Shown here in pieces: positions 32,038 to 40,816 of a stretch of 64,000 nucleotides of DNA (positions are counted from its first letter, which is position 1; the number at the start of each line of letters is the position of its first letter). The notes beneath the pieces were generated by a model, which did not search any database, was not told where the DNA came from, and worked only from the letters and a program-made list of their open reading frames with translations. The DNA is from Sediminicola sp040566555 (lineage in GTDB: Bacteria; Bacteroidota; Bacteroidia; Flavobacteriales; Flavobacteriaceae), in the NCBI RefSeq assembly GCF_040566555.1, contig NZ_JBEWYP010000002.1:1-64000 (forward strand), given 5' to 3'. The position numbers and the translations under genes were made by a program.

Positions 32038-33006
32038 ATGAAAAAAATTCTTTTTTTTGCCCTAATTAGCTTTGGGTTATTTAGTTGCAACAACGACGAT
32101 TTAGGAGATGACAATTCCATTTCCCAAGCGAAAGAACTCAAAGACTTCTCCTTACTTAAAGGAAATAGTAATTCTAGTAGTGCATATTCCGATTACAATA
32201 TCGATGTTGCCGTAGGCCCAGATGGGAGTGAATGGACGTACACTATTACAAAATCGAAAACCACTTCAAAAAACTTAAGTCACTATATAGTGGATTTAGG
32301 AAACTGTGGTGAACAAAGTGCAACTTTTGCTAATATTATTTCTGCAACGGTCAATGGAGAAACAGCTGACTTAAAGCCAACCGAAGGATCAGGAACGCAA
32401 TGTAATCCACAAGCATCAACTACTAACTTCGTGAAAGTCAATTTTGCAGCAGCTACAACATTGGTACTGGTCATAAAATTTGACCGTGGTTATGAAATTA
32501 CAGATGCAGATTCTTGGCTAAAAGCTGGCACATCTTGTAATTCAGGCAAAACAAAAGCACCTGGTTGTCCTAAAGAAGATTATTGCTCTTACTCTCAAGG
32601 TTACTTTTTTGCTAACGGCGCAATGACCAATGGCTCCAGTGTTCTATGGGAAGGCGGACTAAACATTGGTGGTAAATCATACTCCCAAACTGAAGGAATG
32701 GTTGCTTGGAATATAGATCAAGGAAGGGGAGGCAACCAAACTCTTAATGCTTTTTTTCAGTTAGGTGCCATACGCTTAAGCTTGGCTGAAGCTGCAGTTC
32801 AAGAAAATGCCAATATCATTAATAGTTATTTTGCCGCCATAGAAAACATTTTCAACTACAAAACAACCATAACTCCGACAAGAGGGAATAGCCCTCCTTA
32901 TGATACATTTATCTTCCCCACTTCCGGTGGAGGATACTCTGAAGGAGAAGTTACAGCTGCTGGTAGTGCAATTGGACATTATATTGATGAACATCACTGT
33001 CAATAG
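32038..33006 (+). CDS. Orphan cysteine-containing lipoprotein
   Basis: The 322-residue product has a lipoprotein signal (FGLFSC, Cys17), and an acidic stretch NNDDLGDD directly after the Cys may act as a surface-export-type signal in Bacteroidota (inference). The mature part has at least seven further Cys (GNCGEQ, GTQCNPQ, TSCNSG, PGCPKEDYCS and the last HHC), suggesting disulfide-bonded secreted domains. The first half, to about residue 160, looks beta-rich. I do not recognise a family. The gene is flanked by AT-rich gaps on both sides and has its own terminator, as for a separately acquired gene. Confidence 0.7.
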   Translation: MKKILFFALISFGLFSCNNDDLGDDNSISQAKELKDFSLLKGNSNSSSAYSDYNIDVAVGPDGSEWTYTITKSKTTSKNLSHYIVDLGNCGEQSATFANIISATVNGETADLKPTEGSGTQCNPQASTTNFVKVNFAAATTLVLVIKFDRGYEITDADSWLKAGTSCNSGKTKAPGCPKEDYCSYSQGYFFANGAMTNGSSVLWEGGLNIGGKSYSQTEGMVAWNIDQGRGGNQTLNAFFQLGAIRLSLAEAAVQENANIINSYFAAIENIFNYKTTITPTRGNSPPYDTFIFPTSGGGYSEGEVTAAGSAIGHYIDEHHCQ

Positions 33007-33040
33007 TAAGTAATGAATTGAATCATAAATAATGAGTTAC

Positions 33041-33069
33041 AAAAGCTGTTCACTCGAACAGCTTTTTTT
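33041..33069 (+). terminator. Intrinsic terminator after the orphan lipoprotein gene
   Basis: A perfect 11-bp stem (33041-33051 with 33056-33066) and loop ACTC are followed by a run of T, 35 bp past the stop codon. The 230 bp from here to recX hold no recognised feature. Confidence 0.92.
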
Positions 33070-33300
33070 ATAGATGTAATTTTCATTTCCAATAGTGTAT
33101 GTACTAGTTCTGTTTTAAAAGACAATTTTTAAGAATTAAAGAACCTTGTGTATAACATAAAGAGACATTATTTGAGAAAACTATTGGTACTTTGATTTCT
33201 GATAGTGGAATTTCAATACCATTGCAATTCTCCATCACATACATTATTCAACCAAAAAACCCTTTGCCATTTCTTCAAATGGACTTAGCTTTGAGACTGG

Positions 33301-33795
33301 ATGAACAATAACGGTTACATGGATTTCTCACGTCCAACCTACACCTTGGAAGAAGCTACCAGAAAACTGGAGGGCTATTGCGCCTATCAGGAGCGCTGCC
33401 ATAAGGAGGTGGTGCAAAAATTACGCGATATGCGCATGATCCCTGATGCGATCGACCATATTGTGGTACATCTTATAGATCACAACTTTTTAAACGAGGA
33501 GCGCTTCTCTATGAGTTATGCCAGGGGTAAGTTCAATATTAAGAAATGGGGCCGTAACCGAATTACCCAGGAACTGAAACGACGGGATATCTCCCAGTAC
33601 AACATCAAAAAAGCAGTGGCCCAATTAAATACCGCCGCCTATTTGGAAACCTTGGATACCCTCGCCAAAAAAAGATTGGACGGCATTAAAGAGACCAATA
33701 GCCAGAAAAGAAGAAAAAAACTCGCCGATTACCTCCTCTACCGCGGGTGGGAAAGTCATTTGGTGTATGACAAGATCACCGAACTCATCAAATAA
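33301..33795 (+). CDS. recX: Regulatory protein RecX
   Basis: A 164-residue all-helical protein of three tandem three-helix repeats. AYQERCHKEVVQKLRDM (first repeat), DHNFLNEERFSMSYARGKFNIKKWG (second) and KKLADYLLYRGWESHLVYDKI (third) carry the RecX signature around LNEERF-A-x-x-Y-x-x-x-K/R. RecX modulates RecA filaments in recombination and the SOS response. recA is not in this window. Translation may start at 33301 or at the second Met, 18 bp downstream. Confidence 0.9.
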   Translation: MNNNGYMDFSRPTYTLEEATRKLEGYCAYQERCHKEVVQKLRDMRMIPDAIDHIVVHLIDHNFLNEERFSMSYARGKFNIKKWGRNRITQELKRRDISQYNIKKAVAQLNTAAYLETLDTLAKKRLDGIKETNSQKRRKKLADYLLYRGWESHLVYDKITELIK

Positions 33796-33799
33796 AAAA

Positions 33800-33825
33800 C
33801 GCTCCCTTTCTTTTGAAAGGGAGCG
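33800..33825. terminator. Bidirectional terminator between recX and the OMP-like gene
   Basis: A perfect 11-bp stem (33800-33810 with 33815-33825), loop TTTT. On the minus strand it is followed by a strong T run, for the gene ending at 33851; on the plus strand the tail is weaker. Confidence 0.9.
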
Positions 33826-33850
33826 CTCTATTATTTCAAAATTCTAACCC

Positions 33851-34357
33851 TTATAGATTAAAGGCAGCTCCAATACTGAACACAAACTGGTTGTTCAATT
33901 CTTGTTCCGCAGTTAAATCACTATTGTCATACTTTGCCAAAGGCACCGCAAATTCCATAAATACTCCAAAACCGTCGGTAAAGAAGTATCTGGTACCCAA
34001 GTGAGCTCCAAAATTACGTAGGCCCAAGCTCAACCCTGGATAGATATCCACCTCGTTCCCCAATTGGAAAACGCTCCCCAAATTGGCGTTAAATCTTGCC
34101 CTAACGTCTACCCTGTCGTCAAATTTAGGATCAAATTCAATATCCATGGATTCCTTAACACCCAAAATATAGGTAGCGGTAAACCCTATAGAAAAATTCT
34201 CTCCAAGGCCAGCATCATACGTGGTCACGATTCCTGTTCCATTATCCTGGAAATTGGCTCCTACTTGGAACTTGGAATCCCCCTTGCCTTCAAAAGCCTG
34301 GGCATTCGCGAAGGTAGCTGCTAAAACAAATGTCAATAAAACTATTACTTTTTTCAT
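33851..34357 (-). CDS. Secreted beta-rich protein, probably outer membrane (DUF6646-like)
   Basis: The product has 168 residues from the ATG at 34357, which begins a clear signal peptide MKKVIVLLTFVLAATFANAQ. A longer frame upstream overlaps the end of the cupin gene and is rejected. The mature part alternates hydrophobic and polar residues in strands (KFQVGANFQDNGTGIVTTYD, FSIGFTATYILGVK, RFNANLGSVFQLGNEVDIYPG) and ends FVFSIGAAFNL with a terminal hydrophobic residue, as in small outer-membrane barrels. It resembles a DUF6646-type family of flavobacteria; the exact family is from memory. Function unknown. Confidence 0.72.
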   Translation of the reverse strand: MKKVIVLLTFVLAATFANAQAFEGKGDSKFQVGANFQDNGTGIVTTYDAGLGENFSIGFTATYILGVKESMDIEFDPKFDDRVDVRARFNANLGSVFQLGNEVDIYPGLSLGLRNFGAHLGTRYFFTDGFGVFMEFAVPLAKYDNSDLTAEQELNNQFVFSIGAAFNL

Positions 34358-34398
34358 GTTACTTAATTTAGAGTTGGTGCAATTACGAAAATAAGTTG

Positions 34399-34424
34399 CA
34401 AATGTATTTAATTCCTTGAAACAA
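34399..34424 (-). promoter_or_regulatory. Putative promoter of the OMP-like gene
   Basis: TACATTTG (34406-34399, minus strand) fits the -7 box and is 42 bp upstream of the start codon. A TTG lies 15 bp further upstream (34424-34422), a shorter spacer than usual. It sits in the gap after the cupin gene, so the barrel gene is likely transcribed on its own. Confidence 0.5.
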
Positions 34425-34427
34425 GCA

Positions 34428-35285
34428 CTATCCCACCAGTTTGTTTGTGCGTTTAATAGCCTGCTCATTTTTCCAATCGATCCATTCCTGCCCCTTCAAC
34501 TTCCGCATAAACTGATCATAGTAACGCATTACCAAAACATTGTAAAAAGCCGTTCCCAAATTTTTGGGATTGCGGGCAATGGCGCGTAGGCTCATGGAAA
34601 ATCCTGGTGTAATATACCGCATATAATGCCAATATCCCTCTGGCATATACAAAACCTCCCCATGCTGCAAGTGGGTCTTATAGCCCTTGGCATTTTTGAG
34701 GGCGGGCCATTGGTTCAGATCCGGATTGGAAAAATCTATGCTCTCATGGGTGATCAAGGCATGGGGGACCTTGTATAAATATCTGTTCTCGGATTGTGGA
34801 AAAAGGATTATTTCTTTCTTTCCCTCAAAATGAAAATGAAAAATATTGGCTAGATCTATATCGTAATGCATAAAGGTGGACGAGTTCTCCCCTCCGAAAA
34901 AAAGCATCGGCAAGCCTTTCATCAATCGCAGACCAAAATCTGGGAAAGTAAAATCATGCTGCAATTCCGGCACTTCCTTTAAAACGTTCCATAAGAAGAT
35001 GCGATACTTGGTAGGTTCAGCCTTCAGAAGATCAATATACTCTGCCATTTGCATTTTAGCGTGTGGCTCGTTGAACCCATCTTTATGGTCCACAGGCCTA
35101 TCATCGTACAAGGGCACTATTTTATGGCCGGCCACCTGCTTCATATATTCCAGGTTCCATTTGGAATAGGCGGGCCACCCCTCAATAAACCGCTCAATAA
35201 CGACCGGTTTTTGTGGCTTAAAGTACTTTTCTATAAAATCTTCCTTGGTAATGGTCTTTACCCGGGGTATGTCCTGTAAATTCAA
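34428..35285 (-). CDS. Cupin-like (JmjC-type) domain protein
   Basis: The 285-residue cytoplasmic protein starts with DIPRVKTITKEDFIEKYFKP and KPVVIERFIEGWPAYSKWNLEYM, the usual entry of the Cupin_8/JmjC-like family. The double-stranded helix carries H-x-D in FMHYDIDLANIFHFHFEGKK (about 139-158) and a second His in YMPEGYWHYMRY. These would be the 2-His-1-carboxylate iron site, with the Lys in FEGKKEIILFP for 2-oxoglutarate. Family members are hydroxylases of proteins or RNA; no target can be named. It lies just upstream of the barrel gene and 71 bp downstream of bioB. Confidence 0.83.
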   Translation of the reverse strand: MNLQDIPRVKTITKEDFIEKYFKPQKPVVIERFIEGWPAYSKWNLEYMKQVAGHKIVPLYDDRPVDHKDGFNEPHAKMQMAEYIDLLKAEPTKYRIFLWNVLKEVPELQHDFTFPDFGLRLMKGLPMLFFGGENSSTFMHYDIDLANIFHFHFEGKKEIILFPQSENRYLYKVPHALITHESIDFSNPDLNQWPALKNAKGYKTHLQHGEVLYMPEGYWHYMRYITPGFSMSLRAIARNPKNLGTAFYNVLVMRYYDQFMRKLKGQEWIDWKNEQAIKRTNKLVG

Positions 35286-35356
35286 GCGCTAAAGATTAAT
35301 TTAGACTTCTAAATTTAATTCCCCAACCGAAGTCCCCAATAAATGGGCACAAAGGT

Positions 35357-36451
35357 CTATTCCGAAAGTTTAGCCTTTTGCTTGGCGCTTTCGTTACGAT
35401 CTATAGTGTGTCCCGGTCTGCTCCATTTTGGTTTTTCACCCAAAGTCTGAAATTGTGAATCCTGGGCCTCCACCGTTTTTGGCTGTGCTATCTTTGTAAA
35501 TGGCTTCTGGGGGTTAAGCCCCAGGAGCTTGAACATTTCCATATCCTGGTTCACATCAGGGTTAGGAGTCGTCAATAATTTATCACCGGCAAAAATAGAA
35601 TTTGCCCCGGCAAAGAAACACATCGCCTGTCCTTCCCTACTCATCTCCGTACGTCCTGCAGATAGTCTTACTTGTGTTTCTGGCATTACAATACGGGTAG
35701 TTGCCACCATACGGATCATCTCCCAAATGGAAATAGGCTCTATATCTTCCATAGGCGTACCTGGTACTGCTACCAAAGCATTGATCGGCACCGATTCTGG
35801 CTGTGGGTCCAACGTGGCCAAAGCAACCAACATGCCTGCCCTGTCCTCAATCTTTTCTCCCATTCCAATAATACCCCCGCTACAAACGGTCACATTGCTT
35901 TTTCTAACATTTCCTATGGTGTCCAATCGGTCCTTAAAGGCCCTAGTGGAGATCACATCCTTATAATAATCCTCGGACGTATCCAAGTTATGGTTGTATG
36001 CATATAAACCTGCTTCCGCCAAACGCTGTGCTTGGTTTTCCGTAATCATCCCCAACGTGCAACAAACCTCCATATCCAGTTTGTTGATGGTTCGTACCAT
36101 CTCCAAAACATTGTCAAACTCTGGTCCGTCCTTTACATTACGCCACGCAGCACCCATACAAACTCTGGAACTTCCTGATGATTTGGCACGCAAGGCCTGA
36201 GCCTTTACCTGCTGAACCGACATAAGGTCATTGCCCTCCACATCGGTATGGTATCGGGCCGCTTGGGGACAGTACCCACAATCTTCTGGACAACCTCCAG
36301 TCTTGATGGACAACAGGGTAGAAACCTGTACCGTATTAGGATCGTGGAATTTACGATGCACCGTAGCCGCCTCGTACAGCAATTCCATTAATGGTTTATT
36401 GTAAATGTCAAGAATTGCCTCTTTGGTCCAGTTGTGCTTTACTTCGCTCAT
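35357..36451 (-). CDS. bioB: Biotin synthase
   Basis: The 364-residue product starts at the ATG at 36451 (MSEVKHNWTKEAILDIY), the usual N terminus; an in-frame ATG 69 bp upstream is less likely. The radical-SAM motif CPEDCGYC places C54, C58 and C61 on the 4Fe-4S cluster, and ARAKSSGSSRVCMGAAW, CCTLGM and VRLSAGR hold further conserved Cys and the Arg of the auxiliary 2Fe-2S cluster. BioB inserts sulfur into dethiobiotin, the last step of biotin synthesis. A Lys-rich tail after about residue 330 is longer than in E. coli. The rest of the pathway is close by (bioA, bioD, bioF). Confidence 0.96.
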   Translation of the reverse strand: MSEVKHNWTKEAILDIYNKPLMELLYEAATVHRKFHDPNTVQVSTLLSIKTGGCPEDCGYCPQAARYHTDVEGNDLMSVQQVKAQALRAKSSGSSRVCMGAAWRNVKDGPEFDNVLEMVRTINKLDMEVCCTLGMITENQAQRLAEAGLYAYNHNLDTSEDYYKDVISTRAFKDRLDTIGNVRKSNVTVCSGGIIGMGEKIEDRAGMLVALATLDPQPESVPINALVAVPGTPMEDIEPISIWEMIRMVATTRIVMPETQVRLSAGRTEMSREGQAMCFFAGANSIFAGDKLLTTPNPDVNQDMEMFKLLGLNPQKPFTKIAQPKTVEAQDSQFQTLGEKPKWSRPGHTIDRNESAKQKAKLSE

Positions 36452-36492
36452 AGATATATATTGTCTGGGGCTTTCCGCTATTTTCTCCCCCA

Positions 36493-36507
36493 TGGTATTC
36501 AATACCA
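36493..36507. promoter_or_regulatory. Perfect 15-bp palindrome upstream of bioB
   Basis: TGGTATT-C-AATACCA at 36493-36507 lies 42 bp upstream of the bioB start codon and directly before the start of a divergent 47-residue ORF. The place and symmetry suit a repressor operator. I found no copy before bioA or bioF, so it is not shown to be a common biotin operator. Confidence 0.4.
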
Positions 36508-36508
36508 A

Positions 36509-36652
36509 ATGGATATTCAAAAAATAGCGGCCGGGCTGTTCACTTTATCTTTTCTTTTATCCATGATCCATCTTCAACTAACCGATGCCCCAAAAGAAAA
36601 GGATGCCGTTGCCATCCCTAAGCCAAAAATTCAAATTAAAAATCAAAAATAG
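36509..36652 (+). CDS. 47-residue putative membrane protein
   Basis: The frame from ATG 36509 to TAG 36652 encodes MDIQKIAAGLFTLSFLLSMI as a membrane helix, followed by a charged, Lys/Pro-rich tail ending IQIKNQK. A single helix plus basic tail is a common plan for small membrane proteins. It is divergent from bioB (57 bp between starts) and the palindrome lies in this gap. The coding character is plausible but unproven. Confidence 0.45.
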   Translation: MDIQKIAAGLFTLSFLLSMIHLQLTDAPKEKDAVAIPKPKIQIKNQK

Positions 36653-36708
36653 CCTATTTACAAATCATATCCCAATAAACAAATCTGATAATATGCCGTT
36701 ACAAAGTA

Positions 36709-36741
36709 AAAAAGCCTGTGAATCACAAGGATGCCACAGGC
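36709..36741 (-). terminator. Intrinsic terminator after the ketoacyl synthase gene
   Basis: On the minus strand GCCTGTG pairs with CACAGGC (36735-36741 with 36714-36720), and six T follow. It is about 83 bp past the stop codon at 36824. Confidence 0.7.
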
Positions 36742-36823
36742 CTTCAAAAGTTTAATTATAAATAATTCTTTAATTGACATCAGACCTTTTAAAGCTCGAT
36801 GCTGAGTCTTCATCTTCAATTTC

Positions 36824-37978
36824 TTACCGTGAAAGAAGAATGGAAACGGCGTTCCCTCCAAAACCAACGGCATTAACCATCACCTTGTTGATTTTTTTGG
36901 CGGTTGATTTTTGATCTAAATAAGGAACTCCAATAAATTGTTGCTGTTTCAACATCAAGATGGCAAGTTCCATACTCAACATTCCTGATGCCCCGAATGT
37001 ATGTCCAATCTTCCATTTATTAGTAGTAAGAAGTGGCATTTTGTTACGGAATATCTTCGATATTGCGTTTTTTTCAGATAAATCGCCCTTAATAGTGCCT
37101 GGGGCGTGCATTACAATAACATCTACCTCCTCGGGGTCAGTACTGCCCAGAGCCATTTGCATGGAGCGCTGGAAACACTCGGCCTCCGTAGAGATGGATA
37201 TATTGTGCTGTAATATTTCAGTGGCATAGCCTATTCCTTCTATAACCGCAAGGGCATTGTCCTTGTTGCCCTTCTCCAAACAAAGCATAGAGGCACCTTC
37301 TCCCAGAACCATGGTATTTGTCTTTTTCTCCAGGTCCAGAGCGCGACAAGGGTAGTCCGATTGTTCTTTGGAATATATTTTCAGGGCCTTCATCTGTGCT
37401 ATGGTAAACGGGGTCAAGGGCGCTTCCGATCCTCCGACCATAAACTTCTCCGCCATCCCACTTTTTATCCAAGCCACGCCGTTCAATACGGCATGAAGTG
37501 CTGTGGAACAGGTAATGGAATGTGATATTTCCGGACCTTCTGTCTTTAGGTCATGGGCGATCCATGAAGATATATTCCCTAAAGTAGTGGTTGGGGAGGC
37601 CAAAGTAGATGTCCTTTTGGAACGTAAGAATTCTTGGTGGTACTTTTCAAAAAGGGCAGTAGCACCCCTGGAGGAACCAACATTCACCCCAAAATTGTCT
37701 CCCAGTTTCCATCCGGCCATTTCCATGGCTTTGCGGGCAGCAAACATGGCATAAAGCACACTGTTATCGAGGCTTTTGTATTTTGGATCAGAAGCTTTTA
37801 ACTTTTCAACCTCTTCCTTGGCATGCCCTGAAAGCGGAGCAACCCAACTTTTGGCATCCCCTATTTTTTTTTCAACCAGATGGTGTCCGTCCCTTAGGTA
37901 ATTCCCCCATGATTCCTCCAGGGAAATTCCCAAGGGCGAAATGGATGCTAAGGCGGTGATGGATATAGACTGACTCAA
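36824..37978 (-). CDS. Beta-ketoacyl synthase in the biotin locus
   Basis: A 384-residue thiolase-fold condensing enzyme. The nucleophile is C157 in SITCSTALHAV. The first catalytic His is H291, in MHAPGTIKGD where common KAS II enzymes have H-G-T-G-T. The second is H326 in KIGHTFGASG, and Lys321/323 lies just before it. All three catalytic residues are therefore present. Spacing to bioA is only 12 bp, so it belongs to a bioA-KAS operon. A role in making the pimeloyl precursor of biotin, or delivering it to BioF, is likely but inferred; no bioC or bioH is in the window. Confidence 0.88.
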   Translation of the reverse strand: MSQSISITALASISPLGISLEESWGNYLRDGHHLVEKKIGDAKSWVAPLSGHAKEEVEKLKASDPKYKSLDNSVLYAMFAARKAMEMAGWKLGDNFGVNVGSSRGATALFEKYHQEFLRSKRTSTLASPTTTLGNISSWIAHDLKTEGPEISHSITCSTALHAVLNGVAWIKSGMAEKFMVGGSEAPLTPFTIAQMKALKIYSKEQSDYPCRALDLEKKTNTMVLGEGASMLCLEKGNKDNALAVIEGIGYATEILQHNISISTEAECFQRSMQMALGSTDPEEVDVIVMHAPGTIKGDLSEKNAISKIFRNKMPLLTTNKWKIGHTFGASGMLSMELAILMLKQQQFIGVPYLDQKSTAKKINKVMVNAVGFGGNAVSILLSR

Positions 37979-37990
37979 AATTGGATGGTA

Positions 37991-39259
37991 TTAAACGATA
38001 TCAAAAACACTTTCAATGGCACTGTAGATCTGCTCCAACTGATCCTCGGAGACGATATAAGGTGCAGTTATATATATTGTATTGCCCAAAGGTCTTAAAA
38101 AGATCCCCTTGTCCATAAAATGCTGCATTAATTTATCCCGCAAATTACCATAACGCTCAATTTCTATATTAAGGTCCAGGGCGTAAATGATCCCCGTTTG
38201 CCGGGTCCTGGCCACTTTGGGATGGTTTTTTATTCGGGCATCAAAAGCTTGGTGCGACTGTATAATGCGAGCTATGTTGTCCTGTATCTCTTTGGATTGC
38301 AACAGTTCCAGTCCAGCCAATGCTGCGGTACATGCCAATGGGTTGGCGGTATAGGTGTGCCCGTGGAAAAGTCCTTTTGCGATGTCATCACTATAAAATG
38401 CATCGTAGACTTCTTGTGTACAACTGGTAATCGCCATAGGGATGAGTCCAGCCGTCAATGCTTTGGACAAACAGATAATATCCGGTTTTGTTTCAATCTG
38501 GTCCGACGCAAAATGGGTTCCAGTTTTTCCAAAACCTGTCATTACCTCATCGGCAATAGTTACTACGTCGTGCTCCTTGAGAATTCTTAAAATCTCTCCT
38601 AGCCCTTCGGCATCGTGCATTTGCATGGCTGCTGCCCCCTGAACCAAAGGCTCATAGATAAACCCAGCAATATTTCCAGCAGTAACATAGGTGTGCAATA
38701 GGGCAAGAACCTCTTTTAAATTTTCCTTGCTCGGCGGCGGAATGCGCTTTACCTCAATAAAAAAATCCTCAAAAGGGCCGTTATAAACTGATAGTCCGGA
38801 AACGGACATCGCTCCAAAGGTGTCCCCATGAAAGGCATCTTCAAAAGCCAATAGTACATTCCTCTTATGTCCCTTGTTAAAATGGTATTGCAGGGCCATT
38901 TTAATTCCAATTTCAGTGGCGGTGGAGCCATTGTCCGAGAAAAATAATTTCTCTTGATTGGCTGGCAATATTTTTATAAGCTCTTCTGATAGCTTTACTG
39001 CAGGCTCGTGGGTAAACCCACTAAAGACCACTTGGTCCAACTGTTGCATCTGCTGATATACCTTTTCCAAAATATAGTCATTGCAATGGCCATAGACACT
39101 GGTATACCAAGAGGAAATACCATCTATGTATTCCTTTCCACTTTCATCAAACAACAAGGCACCCTTGGCCTTTGTAATCCCCAACATTCTAGGATGCAGC
39201 TTGTGTTGTGTCAACGGGTGCCACACATGTTTTGCATCTCTTTCCGAAATATTTTTCAA
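37991..39259 (-). CDS. bioA: Adenosylmethionine-8-amino-7-oxononanoate aminotransferase
   Basis: A 422-residue class-III PLP aminotransferase that converts 8-amino-7-oxononanoate (KAPA) to diaminopelargonate (DAPA) with S-adenosylmethionine as amino donor. Landmarks are HVWHPLTQHK at 11-20 (W-H-P-x-T marks BioA), SSWYTSVYGH, FSDNGSTATE (107-116), the PLP-binding TIADEVMTGFGKTG and the Schiff-base Lys266 in CLSKALTAGL. It heads the operon with the ketoacyl synthase and is divergent from the membrane glycosyltransferase. Confidence 0.96.
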   Translation of the reverse strand: MKNISERDAKHVWHPLTQHKLHPRMLGITKAKGALLFDESGKEYIDGISSWYTSVYGHCNDYILEKVYQQMQQLDQVVFSGFTHEPAVKLSEELIKILPANQEKLFFSDNGSTATEIGIKMALQYHFNKGHKRNVLLAFEDAFHGDTFGAMSVSGLSVYNGPFEDFFIEVKRIPPPSKENLKEVLALLHTYVTAGNIAGFIYEPLVQGAAAMQMHDAEGLGEILRILKEHDVVTIADEVMTGFGKTGTHFASDQIETKPDIICLSKALTAGLIPMAITSCTQEVYDAFYSDDIAKGLFHGHTYTANPLACTAALAGLELLQSKEIQDNIARIIQSHQAFDARIKNHPKVARTRQTGIIYALDLNIEIERYGNLRDKLMQHFMDKGIFLRPLGNTIYITAPYIVSEDQLEQIYSAIESVFDIV

Positions 39260-39337
39260 TTGTATAAAATTTAAAGAACCAGCTTTTTATCTATCTTGCA
39301 AAGATGGCAAATAAACTTAAAACCTCCTGTGTTTACC

Positions 39338-40816
39338 ATGGTATTTGATTTGCGCAACACCAATTTCATGCAACTTAAGAGCAGGACTGTTTTTCTTTTC
39401 TTATTTCTGTTGGCATTTGTAATCAGGGGCCCTTTTTTCTTTAGGGATTATATAGACCGGGACGAAAGCACCTTTATACTTATGGGGCAATCCTGGGTGG
39501 AGGGCCATTTGCCATATACCGAGCTTTGGGACCTAAAACCCCCCATCACCTTTCTATTCTTTGCTGGTATCATTTATGCCTTTGGAAAAAGTTTTATCGC
39601 CATACGGGTATTTGGCACATTGGTAGTGGCGATCACTTCCTTTTTTACTTTTAAAATTGGCAAAGAAATAGGCGGACCAAAACTCGGATTGTGGACAGCA
39701 ATAGCTTGTACCGCCCTTCAAAGCCTCTTTGGCAGCCTTCAAGGTGTTATGTCCGAACACCTCAGCGTTGCCTTTTTAATGCCTGCAATTTTTATTATCC
39801 TGAAATACCATAAATACTATTGGTATGGCCTGGCAGGAATTTTATTGGGGCTCACAGTAATGACCAAGCTTAACCTTGCCTATGCCGTATTGATCTTGGG
39901 CCTATTCCTACTCTATAGATCATATGCTGAAAAGCAGTTAAAACAAGGGTTCCAGAACTCGATATTTCTGGGATTAGGGGCGATTCTTGTCATCCTCTTC
40001 ACCATTTTACCATACTATCAAAATGGTATCACAGCCCTTTGGTGGCAATCGGTCATCTTGGCGCCTTTAGAATATGCCGCAGCAAATAGGGGCTCCCTTT
40101 TAGATGTGGCACCCACTTGTTTAATTATCATAGGTTTCTTCCTTTGGGCCTGGAAAAAGAAATATCTGGATTTAAAAAATAGACATGTACAGGTATTGTT
40201 CGTCACTGTCATAGGCATTCTCTTCTCTTTTGTGCGAGGGGGGAAAATTAATGGCCACTACCTGATACAAGTATATCCAGCTTTATTGTTATTGGTTGGT
40301 ATGGTATTGGTCACAATTCCACTCTTGAAACAGTTTAATTGGAAACCGTATTATTTCCTTATTCTACTTCTGGTCCCCATGGAGAGCTATCTGGAGTATT
40401 ACGCCATCCTAAAAAACAAAGTTGAAAAAGGAACGTTTTTCAATGGAGAGGGAATAGAAGTTCCCCGGTATATTCAAGATCATGACTTGGACAGCTCCAA
40501 TATTTTGTTTTTAGAATACCATATTGGCTACTGGCTTTTGGATAAAAAACCCTTGACCAAAATTTCTACCCATCCCAGTAACATTTGTAAGGTAGAGATG
40601 TTTCCCTATAGTGGAACAACCAGAAAAACGGCCATGGAAGAAATTATATACCTCTTGGAGGACATCCAACCTCCTTTAATAATTACCAGGGATAAGGAAA
40701 ATATATTCGCAAAGGAAAATACTACTGAAAATGCGTTTACAAGAAACTACCTAAATCAACATTACCGCATTATACAGCTCATTGATCATGCAGAAATCTG
40801 GCAGCGATTAGAGTAA
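39338..40816 (+). CDS. Membrane glycosyltransferase, GT39/ArnT-like
   Basis: A product of about 492 residues with roughly eleven membrane helices. Right after the first helix it has RDYIDRDESTFILMGQSW, the acidic D-x-D/E motif of the GT39 (PMT/ArnT) clan, followed by LPYTELWDLKPPITF, the periplasmic substrate loop. Such enzymes use polyprenyl-phosphate sugars to modify proteins or lipids on the outer face of the inner membrane. Starts at 39338 and 39368 are both possible; the upstream TTG at 39296 is unlikely. The 3' end overlaps the convergent bioD by 9 bp. It breaks up the biotin genes but has no visible link to biotin. Confidence 0.82.
   Translation: MVFDLRNTNFMQLKSRTVFLFLFLLAFVIRGPFFFRDYIDRDESTFILMGQSWVEGHLPYTELWDLKPPITFLFFAGIIYAFGKSFIAIRVFGTLVVAITSFFTFKIGKEIGGPKLGLWTAIACTALQSLFGSLQGVMSEHLSVAFLMPAIFIILKYHKYYWYGLAGILLGLTVMTKLNLAYAVLILGLFLLYRSYAEKQLKQGFQNSIFLGLGAILVILFTILPYYQNGITALWWQSVILAPLEYAAANRGSLLDVAPTCLIIIGFFLWAWKKKYLDLKNRHVQVLFVTVIGILFSFVRGGKINGHYLIQVYPALLLLVGMVLVTIPLLKQFNWKPYYFLILLLVPMESYLEYYAILKNKVEKGTFFNGEGIEVPRYIQDHDLDSSNILFLEYHIGYWLLDKKPLTKISTHPSNICKVEMFPYSGTTRKTAMEEIIYLLEDIQPPLIITRDKENIFAKENTTENAFTRNYLNQHYRIIQLIDHAEIWQRLE

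Noticed and set aside
34358..34468. Longer N terminus for the outer-membrane-like protein
   Set aside because: It overlaps the end of the cupin gene and would bury a perfect signal peptide; a -7 box lies between.
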